Positions 1 through 5,799 of a stretch of DNA of 16,526 bases are shown one piece after another. Position numbers and translations under genes: made by a program. The notes under the pieces are model-generated. The model was not told where the DNA came from. It was given only the letters and a program-made list of their open reading frames with translations, and searched no databases. The stretch spans positions 1-16,526 of the forward strand of contig PASL01000031.1 of NCBI GenBank assembly GCA_002712125.1. Direction: 5' to 3'. Source of the DNA: Chloroflexota bacterium (GTDB taxonomy: Bacteria; Chloroflexota; Dehalococcoidia; Lucifugimonadales; Lucifugimonadaceae). Position 1 is the stretch's first letter. Each line of letters starts with the position of its first letter.

Positions 1-1
1 A

Positions 2-94
2 AATAACAATATAACAGATCATAAAATTACAAAAGAAATTGATCCACCTACTCTAGTTATTTCATGTTATCGCTCTCCTCGTCTGAATAAATAA
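2..94 (+). CDS. possible 3' end of a truncated reading frame, unknown function
   Basis: A frame is open from the window edge for 30 codons and ends in TAA at 92-94. The visible tail is basic at its end (YRSPRLNK) with a Pro-Pro-Thr segment before it. I recognise no family. In DNA this AT-rich, an open run of 30 codons can occur by chance, so the frame is only suggestive. If real, it is the C-terminus of a gene lying to the left, on the side predicted below to be the end of an integrated element. No terminator hairpin with a T-run follows it. Confidence 0.25.
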   Translation, partial: NNNITDHKITKEIDPPTLVISCYRSPRLNK

Positions 95-107
95 AACATT
101 TTTACCC

Positions 108-135
108 CTCGCACACGCGTACGCACACGCGCGAG
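108..135. repeat. GC-rich patch with 10-bp direct repeat inside short inverted ends
   Basis: The decamer CGCACACGCG occurs at 110-119 and again at 122-131, separated by TA. The junction forms the palindrome GCGTACGC (117-124). The patch is bounded by CTCGC (108-112) and its complement GCGAG (131-135). It is strikingly GC-rich in a region that is otherwise almost only A and T. It lies in non-coding DNA between the truncated frame and the tRNA fragment, so a protein-binding or recombination-associated site is possible. Function is not established. Confidence 0.6.
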
Positions 136-466
136 AAAATCTAAGTAATAAAAATTATTTTATAGATCATTATGTGTTTATATTGATAATAGAGTACATA
201 GTAAAACAGTAAAAGCTATATAGTTAAGTTATTTTTGATATCTTTCCAGTTTATATATATAAATCATGGACTGTTATAAACAACGTATGTTCGCATTATG
301 TGGGAATTAGTAATAGATACGAGTTAATGTCCCATATTATGTCACATTGAGCCTAAAAACCCTGATATTCAAAAAAGTATAACTTTGCCTTAACTTGTTT
401 TTTTTCAGTTCAAAAATGAACAAAAATGGCTAAATAAGTTAAATAATATCTACAGTATAAACGTGC
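136..466. other. gene-free AT-rich stretch
   Basis: About 330 bases with no supportable coding frame on either strand. The DNA is very AT-rich with short A/T runs. It contains a minor hairpin (GTTCA/TGAAC near 409-422) that is not followed by a T-run in either direction and so is not a terminator. No tRNA 5' half complementary to the fragment at 467-511 (expected acceptor strand GAAGCGC and a D-arm) could be found here. The stretch looks like the non-coding edge of an integrated element. Confidence 0.5.
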
Positions 467-511
467 CTCTTAATCAATAGGTTCCGGGTTCGAGTCCCGG
501 GCGCTTCACCA
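467..511 (+). other. 3' fragment of tRNA-Lys(CTT), probable att remnant
   Basis: The segment folds as the 3' half of a tRNA. It has an anticodon loop CTCTTAA (467-473) with anticodon CTT at 469-471, a 3' anticodon stem TCAAT, a five-base variable loop, a perfect T stem CCGGG/CCCGG (484-488, 496-500) around TTCGAGT, an acceptor strand GCGCTTC (501-507), discriminator A and encoded CCA (509-511). The five bases before the loop (462-466) do not pair properly with TCAAT, and no D-arm or 5' acceptor strand exists upstream. Identity therefore stops at the anticodon loop, a known crossover location for tyrosine integrases in tRNA genes. In the usual geometry the residual 3' copy lies at the far end of the element, placing the element to the left. 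It cannot work as a tRNA. Confidence 0.75.
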
Positions 512-660
512 ATCTCAATCTGAACTTAGAGAAATCTCCTCATTTTTTATAAGTAAACAAAGATTTTATGAATAAGTTGTAAATAACAATTTTTATAATT
601 TTATTAAGATTCTCAAGTACAAATTATGGCTATAGGTTATATAAAATTTAATAAATAGTC
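512..660. other. spacer between tRNA fragment and sulfatase, nothing recognised
   Basis: About 150 AT-rich bases downstream of the sulfatase stop codon. No open frame and no convincing rho-independent terminator was found on the minus strand; the only pairing is a weak GAGA/TCTC element near 528-537. Confidence 0.4.
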
Positions 661-2340
661 TTAAAGGAATTTCCCTTTACCTTCTGCAATTTGACCAGCA
701 GTGGGTCCTCTATGTTGGTGGATGTGAGCATGGTCACCTTCTAGCCGTTTTGCTAAAACATTAGGATTTACAGGCCAGGGTAGTACATTACTAATTTTTG
801 CCCATTCTTCCCATTCAATAGCCATTTCTTCAACTCTCTTTTTTTCTTTACTAGATAAATCGTTTAATTCTGTTCGATCTTCTGATAAATTATATAATTC
901 CCAATCTTGGTCATACTCCTTAACTAGTTTCCATTCTCCTTTCCTTATACCTTGGTTCCCTTCGTGCTCCCAATACATGGGTTTTTCCCTAGACCACTTA
1001 TTAACTAATAAATCTAAGAAACTTTCGCCTTCTAATTGTTTTATTTTATTCCCTTTATATTCATCTGGATATTTAGCATTTGCTACATCAATTGCAGTAG
1101 CAGGAATATCCATAATATGTAATTGTTCTGATTCTATTCTTGATTCTTTGATAACTGAAGGCCAATGTACAATAAGTGGAGCGCTAATTCCTCCTTCATG
1201 AATCCATCTTTTGAAAAGTCTAAAAGGGCTATTACTAACATTTGTCCAAGGAATTTCATAACTCTGAAAAGTTGTTCCTGCCCCAGGTCTTAGATTTGGT
1301 ATATTGCCTACTCTTACACTTTTGCCATTTATAGTATTTGTTTCCCACTGAGAAGTATTACTCCAATCTCCATCTTCTCTCATAAGCTCAGCACAACCAC
1401 CATTATCTGACATAAAAAAGATTAATGTGTTTTCTAATTGATTACTATTTTTTAGGCAATCTACGACTCTTCCTATACCTTGATCCATGCTATCAATCAT
1501 AGCTGCATAAGCAGCCATTTTTGAATCTTCCCAATCATGAAATTTATTATCTTCCCAATTTTTTACATCAGAATCTCTAGGAGAAATATCCCATTTTGAG
1601 TCTACTATTCCTAAGCCTTTCATTTCTTCATGTCTAGTTGTTCTAAAATAGTCCCATCCCTTGAGATATTTTCCTTCATATTTTGCTATGTCTTGTTGTT
1701 TAGCGTGTAAAGGCCAATGTGGTGCTGTATAAGATAAATAAAGAAAAAATGGGTTATTTTTTTTGATTGATTTATTAATCATATTGCACGCTTTATCAGA
1801 CATTGCATCTGTAAAATAATAATCTGGATCATCAACATCGATAAACTTGTCACCTTCCATAAGGCTTTCAGGTCTAAAAAAATTAGATGCAGCATCCATT
1901 ATGCCGTAAAACTCATCGAAGCCTCTTTGAGTAGGTAATGGATGATTTTCTGTTCCTGCCGTCCATTTTGCTTTTTCTCTTGGATCCCAGCTACCACCAA
2001 GGTGCCATTTTCCAGAAATATATGTGTCATAATTTTCTTGTTTCAAAACTTCAGCAACAGTTACGCACTCGTTATTTAAGAACCCTCTATATCCTGGAGC
2101 ACCTAAATCACCTGATAATTGCCCTATACCTGCTTGATGGCCTGTTAGTCCTGTCATAAGTGAAGCTCTTGAAGGGCTACATCTTGCTTGATTGTAAAAT
2201 TGTGAAAATTTAATGCCATTATTACCTAAGCGGTCAATGTTAGGAGTTTTTATTTCTGAACCATAACAACCAAGATCTGAGTAACCAAGATCATCTGCTA
2301 ATATAATTATGATGTTAGGTTTTTTGTCATCATAATCCAT
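661..2340 (-). CDS. cytosolic-type arylsulfatase (sulfatase family S1, formylglycine-dependent)
   Basis: Hydrolyses a sulfate ester; substrate unknown. The 559-residue protein has the metal-binding start LADDLG (D16, D17), the modification motif CSPSR (C54-R58) in which Cys54 must be oxidised to formylglycine, GKWHLG (K111, H113), TAPHWPLH (H208), SDNGG (D312, N313) and KRWIHEGG (K377, H381). All the usual sulfatase active-site groups are therefore present. The layout, with SPFR before the HEGG motif, resembles the Pseudomonas aeruginosa arylsulfatase AtsA type, of similar length. No signal peptide precedes the catalytic fold: the N-terminus is MDYDDKKPN followed at once by the first beta strand, so it should act in the cytoplasm on imported sulfate esters. 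The start lies 2 bases after the stop of the upstream dehydrogenase gene, indicating one transcript. No formylglycine-generating enzyme or anaerobic maturase is seen in the window, so it must be encoded elsewhere. Confidence 0.93.
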   Translation of the reverse strand: MDYDDKKPNIIIILADDLGYSDLGCYGSEIKTPNIDRLGNNGIKFSQFYNQARCSPSRASLMTGLTGHQAGIGQLSGDLGAPGYRGFLNNECVTVAEVLKQENYDTYISGKWHLGGSWDPREKAKWTAGTENHPLPTQRGFDEFYGIMDAASNFFRPESLMEGDKFIDVDDPDYYFTDAMSDKACNMINKSIKKNNPFFLYLSYTAPHWPLHAKQQDIAKYEGKYLKGWDYFRTTRHEEMKGLGIVDSKWDISPRDSDVKNWEDNKFHDWEDSKMAAYAAMIDSMDQGIGRVVDCLKNSNQLENTLIFFMSDNGGCAELMREDGDWSNTSQWETNTINGKSVRVGNIPNLRPGAGTTFQSYEIPWTNVSNSPFRLFKRWIHEGGISAPLIVHWPSVIKESRIESEQLHIMDIPATAIDVANAKYPDEYKGNKIKQLEGESFLDLLVNKWSREKPMYWEHEGNQGIRKGEWKLVKEYDQDWELYNLSEDRTELNDLSSKEKKRVEEMAIEWEEWAKISNVLPWPVNPNVLAKRLEGDHAHIHQHRGPTAGQIAEGKGKFL

Positions 2341-2342
2341 AA

Positions 2343-3209
2343 TTATTTTCTAAATCTTTTAATAAGGCTTGATGTGTCCCATCTGCCACCACCCATATCT
2401 TGCACCTCGCTGTAATATTGGTCAATAATTTTTGTTATAGGAAGTTCAGATTTATTTTTTTCAGATTCTTCGATTGCAATCTTAAGGTCTTTTCTCATCC
2501 AATCTACTGCAAAACCATAATTGAATTCATCTTCAATCATAGTTTTATGCCTGTTTTCCATTTGCCACGATCCTGCAGCTCCCTGAGAAATCACTTCAAC
2601 TACATCTTGCATATCTAATCCTGCATTCATACCAAAATTTATAGCCTCAGAAAGACCCTGGACTAAGCCAGCTATACAAATTTGATTAGTCATTTTTGCT
2701 AATTGACCTGAACCTGCACTTCCTAGTAATTTCATTTTTTTACTATAACAATCAATCACATCTTTAGCTTTATCATAAGGTTCTTGATCTCCACCTATCA
2801 TTACTGTTAGAGAGCCACTTTCAGCACCAGCCTGACCACCGGATACAGGCGCATCTAGGGATGCAAAACCGTTCTCATTAGCATATTTATATATTTCTCT
2901 TGCTATTGTTGCAGAAGCAGTAGTGTTATCGATATATATAGCGCCATTTTTTATATTTTTAAAAACCCCATGTTCACCAAAAGTAACTTCTTTTAGATCG
3001 TTATCATTACCAACACAAGTAAAAATAAAGTCTGCTCCAATTGCAGCTTCTGCCGGAGTATCTGCCTTACTTCCTTTATAATCTGTTATCCATTTTTCTG
3101 CTTTTGAAGAAGTTCTGTTGAAAACACTGACTTCATGACCTGCTTTTGATATAAAACCAGCCATAGGATAACCCATTACTCCCAGTCCGATAAATGCAAC
3201 TTTGCTCAT
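2343..3209 (-). CDS. NAD(P)-dependent beta-hydroxyacid dehydrogenase (3-hydroxyisobutyrate / tartronate semialdehyde reductase family)
   Basis: Oxidises a beta-hydroxyacid or reduces a semialdehyde. From the chosen start the protein is 288 residues. It has a Rossmann motif GLGVMG (8-13), NRT at the end of the second strand (31-33), the substrate motif DAPVSGG (119-125) and the catalytic lysine in GQLAKMTNQ (K172, N175). NRT in place of an acidic residue points to NADP(H) preference (inference). The frame extends to an ATG at 3234-3236, but I chose 3207-3209. AAGGAA (3217-3222) lies 7 bases before it, the family's N-terminus begins at MSKVAFIGLG, and the predicted promoter starts transcription inside the longer version. 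It sits 2 bases from the sulfatase, suggesting it acts on the alcohol released from a sulfated hydroxyacid, though this pairing is inference. The exact substrate cannot be told from sequence. Confidence 0.9.
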   Translation of the reverse strand: MSKVAFIGLGVMGYPMAGFISKAGHEVSVFNRTSSKAEKWITDYKGSKADTPAEAAIGADFIFTCVGNDNDLKEVTFGEHGVFKNIKNGAIYIDNTTASATIAREIYKYANENGFASLDAPVSGGQAGAESGSLTVMIGGDQEPYDKAKDVIDCYSKKMKLLGSAGSGQLAKMTNQICIAGLVQGLSEAINFGMNAGLDMQDVVEVISQGAAGSWQMENRHKTMIEDEFNYGFAVDWMRKDLKIAIEESEKNKSELPITKIIDQYYSEVQDMGGGRWDTSSLIKRFRK

Positions 3210-3237
3210 AATATAATTCCTTTTCACTAAAAACATT

Positions 3238-3266
3238 ATTATATAAATATTTCAATAACATAACAA
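3238..3266 (-). promoter_or_regulatory. sigma-70-like promoter for the dehydrogenase-sulfatase operon
   Basis: On the minus strand TTGTTA (3261-3266) is followed after 17 bases by a perfect TATAAT (3238-3243). Transcription would begin near 3230, giving a leader of about 20 bases that carries the AAGGAA ribosome site. Prediction from consensus only, in an AT-rich background. Confidence 0.5.
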
Positions 3267-3500
3267 AATATTAAATGAATTTTGTTAGTTTTCCAATAAA
3301 TAATTATATAGGCATAACTAAAAAAACCTTTACTAGAAAAATATATAAATACTATATTTGGAAATTTTTTTAAAAAAAGATTAAAAAATTAGTACCTTCT
3401 ATATATCTCATAATTTGGTTTTTTTCATAAAAAATAATATTTTGGATTGGGATATAATTATTTATGATACTGTGTATCAAGATTCTTTATACTTATTTAC

Positions 3501-3529
3501 TTGACAAATACTTATATTATATTATTATA
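3501..3529 (+). promoter_or_regulatory. sigma-70-like promoter for the 61-aa DUF5679-like gene
   Basis: A perfect -35 box TTGACA (3501-3506) is followed by TATTAT (3523-3528, spacer 16) or ATTATA (3524-3529, spacer 17). The start of transcription would be near 3535, leaving a leader of about 55 bases. The exact consensus -35 is the best in the window and suggests strong expression. Confidence 0.6.
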
Positions 3530-3552
3530 GCTAATATAAAATAATTTGATAC

Positions 3553-3569
3553 AAGGTCTCATAGGCCTT
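3553..3569 (+). promoter_or_regulatory. leader hairpin upstream of the DUF5679-like gene
   Basis: AAGGTCT (3553-3559) and AGGCCTT (3563-3569) form a 7-bp stem (one G-U pair) closed by the loop CAT. It lies inside the predicted 5' leader, 7 bases upstream of the ribosome site AAGGGAG (3577-3583). It could protect the message or tune translation. It is not an intrinsic terminator, since no T-run follows. Confidence 0.45.
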
Positions 3570-3590
3570 ATATCCTAAGGGAGAAATATT

Positions 3591-3776
3591 ATGAAATTAA
3601 CTGCATATAGCGTGAAATTAAAGAAAGTAGTCGAAATTGCTAACCCTGAAATAGTTACAATGAAAAACGGTCGAAAAGCTGTAAAAGGTGTTGCTGCTGA
3701 AGATCCTACATCTAAGGTATTTAGAATCTTAGGTGCAAATGACTTAGCTGAAGCTGAAAAGCTTATAAACGGCTAA
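3591..3776 (+). CDS. small DUF5679-like protein lacking the family's cysteines
   Basis: A 61-residue soluble basic/acidic protein with no signal peptide or membrane segment. The pattern AY-VK-K at residues 5-11, EIANPE then VTMKNGR (about 16-28), KG at 32-33 and KVFRILG at 42-48 matches the small DUF5679 family as I remember it. Members of that family normally read AYCVKC near the start and CPVCGT before FRI, forming a two-CxxC zinc ribbon. Here the first pair is AYSVKL and the second is AEDPTS, so all four presumed zinc ligands are gone, while a 13-residue acidic/helical tail (ANDLAEAEKLING) follows. A strong ribosome site AAGGGAG sits 7 bases before ATG, with its own promoter and terminator, so it is a monocistronic and probably well-expressed gene. 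Function is unknown for the family. The relationship is recalled, not searched. Confidence 0.8.
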   Translation: MKLTAYSVKLKKVVEIANPEIVTMKNGRKAVKGVAAEDPTSKVFRILGANDLAEAEKLING

Positions 3777-3847
3777 AAAATTAAATTTTTTTCTCATAAG
3801 ATTTTCATAGTTTTTCCCGAATAAATGAAATAATTGAATGAGATATT

Positions 3848-3890
3848 AAGGCTGAGTGTAAAGTATACTCCTACACTCAGCCTTTTTTTT
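3848..3890 (+). terminator. strong rho-independent terminator of the DUF5679-like gene
   Basis: A perfect 12-bp stem pairs AGGCTGAGTGTA (3849-3860) with TACACTCAGCCT (3872-3883). One more A-T pair (3848/3884) is possible, and T8 follows at 3883-3890, then another T-run after a single G. The 11-base loop itself contains the palindrome AGTATACT (3862-3869), which could form a small inner hairpin. It points along the plus strand only; the other side has no T-run. Confidence 0.9.
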
Positions 3891-3951
3891 GTTTTTTTAT
3901 AGTAAAAGTTTATAGACTAAGAATATATTTAAGATTGATTTTGCTTAAAAT

Positions 3952-4368
3952 TTAAAGCTGTTGACCTGAAACTTGTGAAGAAGCGTTTAGAAATGACGAC
4001 CTAAATTGAATTCCCCATTTTCCTTCGATTTTTGTTACTATCCAAAGGGTCTCAAATCTATGATATTCGTTGTTATTTTTGTCTCTTCTTGATTGAGTGA
4101 GTAATAAATGCACTTTATTTTTGTTTGATTGTATAGATTTTATACCTAATGTTACCGTGTGGTGCCAACCTTCTTTTATTAGTTTTTCTGTTTGATCATC
4201 AAATCCTTTTAAAAATTCCTGCTTAGAAAAAACAGAAAATTTATTATCCCATAGTCTTATATGAGGAAAATGAAGATATTTTACACATATGGTTTTGTCT
4301 CTTTTATTAAAACCCTCTTCATTCCATTTTTGTGCTATGTTTACTGCTTCTTTTTCAAAATTATTCAT
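3952..4368 (-). CDS. NTF2-like / SnoaL-fold protein of unknown function
   Basis: A 138-residue protein with the shape of the NTF2-like fold. It has an N-terminal helix (EKEAVNIAQKWNEEGFN), a central conserved acidic/aromatic stretch, and C-terminal strands ending FETLWIVTKIEGKWGIQFRSSFL, where the W-x-x-x-K-x-x-G-x-WGI pattern is characteristic of this superfamily. No signal peptide. These folds serve as small-molecule-binding domains or enzymes, and the sequence does not reveal which. It starts 9 bases after the stop of the transhydrogenase gene, with no clear ribosome site of its own, so translation is probably coupled. It may assist or bind the substrate of that enzyme (inference). Confidence 0.7.
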   Translation of the reverse strand: MNNFEKEAVNIAQKWNEEGFNKRDKTICVKYLHFPHIRLWDNKFSVFSKQEFLKGFDDQTEKLIKEGWHHTVTLGIKSIQSNKNKVHLLLTQSRRDKNNNEYHRFETLWIVTKIEGKWGIQFRSSFLNASSQVSGQQL

Positions 4369-4377
4369 GATAATTTA

Positions 4378-5661
4378 TTAAATCCAAGAATCATCTAAAC
4401 TCTTAAGGAATAAGCCTTTTATGTCTTTAGGTGTTATTTCTATTGGACTTAATTTGGTTACTCTATGTTGAGGAATAGTACCTTCTACTAATTTATCAAT
4501 GTCTTTTTCTTCATACCCTAGGTCACTTAGTTTAGTGGGCATACCAATATTAGACATAATAGTTTTTATTGCTTTAGGTAGAATATTTTCTACATTCTCT
4601 TCATTTACATTTTGATATCCTAAAGCTTTAGTTATTTCTATGTGTCTTTTAAGGTTACTTTTTGCTGTGTAATTAAATATAGCTGGTGCAGTGATTGCTA
4701 CAGATAGCCCGTGAGGAATTAGAGGTAAATTATCTGGATAGTCATTCAGGGTGAATGTTTTTACGTTTCCAGAAATAGCATATGATAGTCCATGGCATAA
4801 ATGTACTCCTGCATTTCCAAAGCCAACACCTGCAAATGTAGCTGCAAGAAGCATTTGTGATTTTGCATTAAAATTGTCAGGATTATTAACTGCTTCTACA
4901 ATATTTTCTGCTACCATTTTTATTGCTGTTAATGACCATACATCGCTGATAGGATTAGATCCTTGATAAGAAGGCCTTTCACCTGGATTATTACCTTTTA
5001 TTCTTTCGTGAAATGGTAGTGCAGTATAAGATTCTAATCCATGGCACAAAACATCCAATCCGCTACATGCTATTACATTTGATGGTAGAGTTTTAACGTT
5101 TTCCGGGTCTACTAAACCCATTGATGGTCTTAAGTAACGATGCATTATTCCAGTTTTTGCTTTCATTTCTTCTAAATCGAAAATTGCTCCACCGGTTGTT
5201 TCGCTTCCTGTTCCAGTGGTAGTTGGTATTGCTATAAGTGGTTTTAATGGACCTGGAACTGGAGTTCCCTTGCCTATAGGTGCATTAACATATTCCATGA
5301 AATCATTGGGGTAAGTAGAATATAAATTTGCTGCTTTGGCAGTATCCATACTTGATCCTCCACCAACTCCAACAAATCCATCTACATTTTTTTCTATTGC
5401 GAAATTTATAGCATTTTTAAATGATGTATCAGTTGGTTCCACGCTACATTGGTCGAATAAAACGAATTTTATGTTGTTTTTATCTAACGATTTGATGATA
5501 GTTCGTACGCTTTGGTGTTCTGTAAGATTATTATCTGTTACTATCATGATATTTTTACAGCCAAGTCTATTTAATTCCCATCCAACTTCTTCTGTCACTC
5601 CAGGGCCAAACTTAATACCAGATGTATCAATACTAAATGCTGTATCTTTGATGTTTTGCAT
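4378..5661 (-). CDS. iron-containing alcohol dehydrogenase, hydroxyacid-oxoacid transhydrogenase type (ADHFE1-like)
   Basis: The 427-residue protein is a group III iron alcohol dehydrogenase. It has GGGSSMD (100-106) for the nucleotide, PTTTGTGSE (146-154), and the metal ligands D203, H207 (SGLDVLCHGLES), H290 (VHLCHG) and H317 (IPHGLS). Long matches to the remembered ADHFE1 sequence, including APIGKG, SETTG, GLESYT and YQGSNPISD, make it closer to hydroxyacid-oxoacid transhydrogenase than to ethanol or 1,2-propanediol dehydrogenases. That enzyme couples 4-hydroxybutyrate oxidation to succinic semialdehyde with reduction of 2-oxoglutarate to D-2-hydroxyglutarate, using bound cofactor. A plain 4-hydroxybutyrate dehydrogenase is the main alternative. 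It is first in a two-gene unit with the NTF2-like gene and divergent from the PhyH gene. Confidence 0.88.
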   Translation of the reverse strand: MQNIKDTAFSIDTSGIKFGPGVTEEVGWELNRLGCKNIMIVTDNNLTEHQSVRTIIKSLDKNNIKFVLFDQCSVEPTDTSFKNAINFAIEKNVDGFVGVGGGSSMDTAKAANLYSTYPNDFMEYVNAPIGKGTPVPGPLKPLIAIPTTTGTGSETTGGAIFDLEEMKAKTGIMHRYLRPSMGLVDPENVKTLPSNVIACSGLDVLCHGLESYTALPFHERIKGNNPGERPSYQGSNPISDVWSLTAIKMVAENIVEAVNNPDNFNAKSQMLLAATFAGVGFGNAGVHLCHGLSYAISGNVKTFTLNDYPDNLPLIPHGLSVAITAPAIFNYTAKSNLKRHIEITKALGYQNVNEENVENILPKAIKTIMSNIGMPTKLSDLGYEEKDIDKLVEGTIPQHRVTKLSPIEITPKDIKGLFLKSLDDSWI

Positions 5662-5702
5662 ATTTAAACCTATTTTATAATTTTTAAAACTTAATAATTT
5701 TT

Positions 5703-5730
5703 CTTAGTATATTATATTTTTTTTACTAAG
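5703..5730. promoter_or_regulatory. inverted repeat in divergent promoter region, possible operator
   Basis: CTTAGTA (5703-5709) and TACTAAG (5724-5730) form a perfect 7-bp inverted repeat with a 14-base T-rich spacer, placed between the divergent transhydrogenase and PhyH genes. A half-site-like TACTAA recurs at 5749-5754 as part of TTACTAAC. It could be a regulator site serving both genes. AT-rich DNA makes chance repeats likely. Confidence 0.3.
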
Positions 5731-5741
5731 TATGATTCTAT

Positions 5742-5770
5742 TTGAAATTACTAACTTATTGTTGTAATAT
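5742..5770 (+). promoter_or_regulatory. sigma-70-like promoter for the PhyH oxygenase gene
   Basis: TTGAAA (5742-5747), a 17-base spacer and TAATAT (5765-5770), predicting a start near 5777 and a leader of about 23 bases that contains GGAG (5789-5792), 7 bases before ATG. Consensus-based prediction only. Confidence 0.5.
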
Positions 5771-5799
5771 ATTTCTTAATTATATGTTGGAGTAATAAA

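Noticed and set aside
409..422. Hairpin GTTCA/TGAAC next to a T-run as a terminator
   Set aside because: The T-run precedes the hairpin on the plus strand, and on the minus strand the hairpin is followed by A residues, so neither orientation fits a rho-independent terminator.
1..511. Intron-containing tRNA-Lys gene, with the 3' exon at 467-511 and a group I intron before it
   Set aside because: No 5' half (acceptor GAAGCGC, D-arm) appears in the 466 bases upstream, and bacterial tRNA introns of this kind are usually only a few hundred bases. An integration scar explains the fragment better, though the window edge limits certainty.
977..1201. Plus-strand reading frame opposite the sulfatase gene
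   Set aside because: It lies wholly inside a well-conserved sulfatase gene, has no ribosome site and no recognisable motif, so it is a shadow frame. The same holds for the other frames opposite long genes, such as 12399-12767 and 14150-14578.
3207..3236. Longer start (ATG at 3234-3236) for the beta-hydroxyacid dehydrogenase
   Set aside because: The added residues MFLVKRNYI precede the conserved Rossmann start, have no ribosome site, and overlap the predicted transcription start; the internal ATG has AAGGAA at good spacing.
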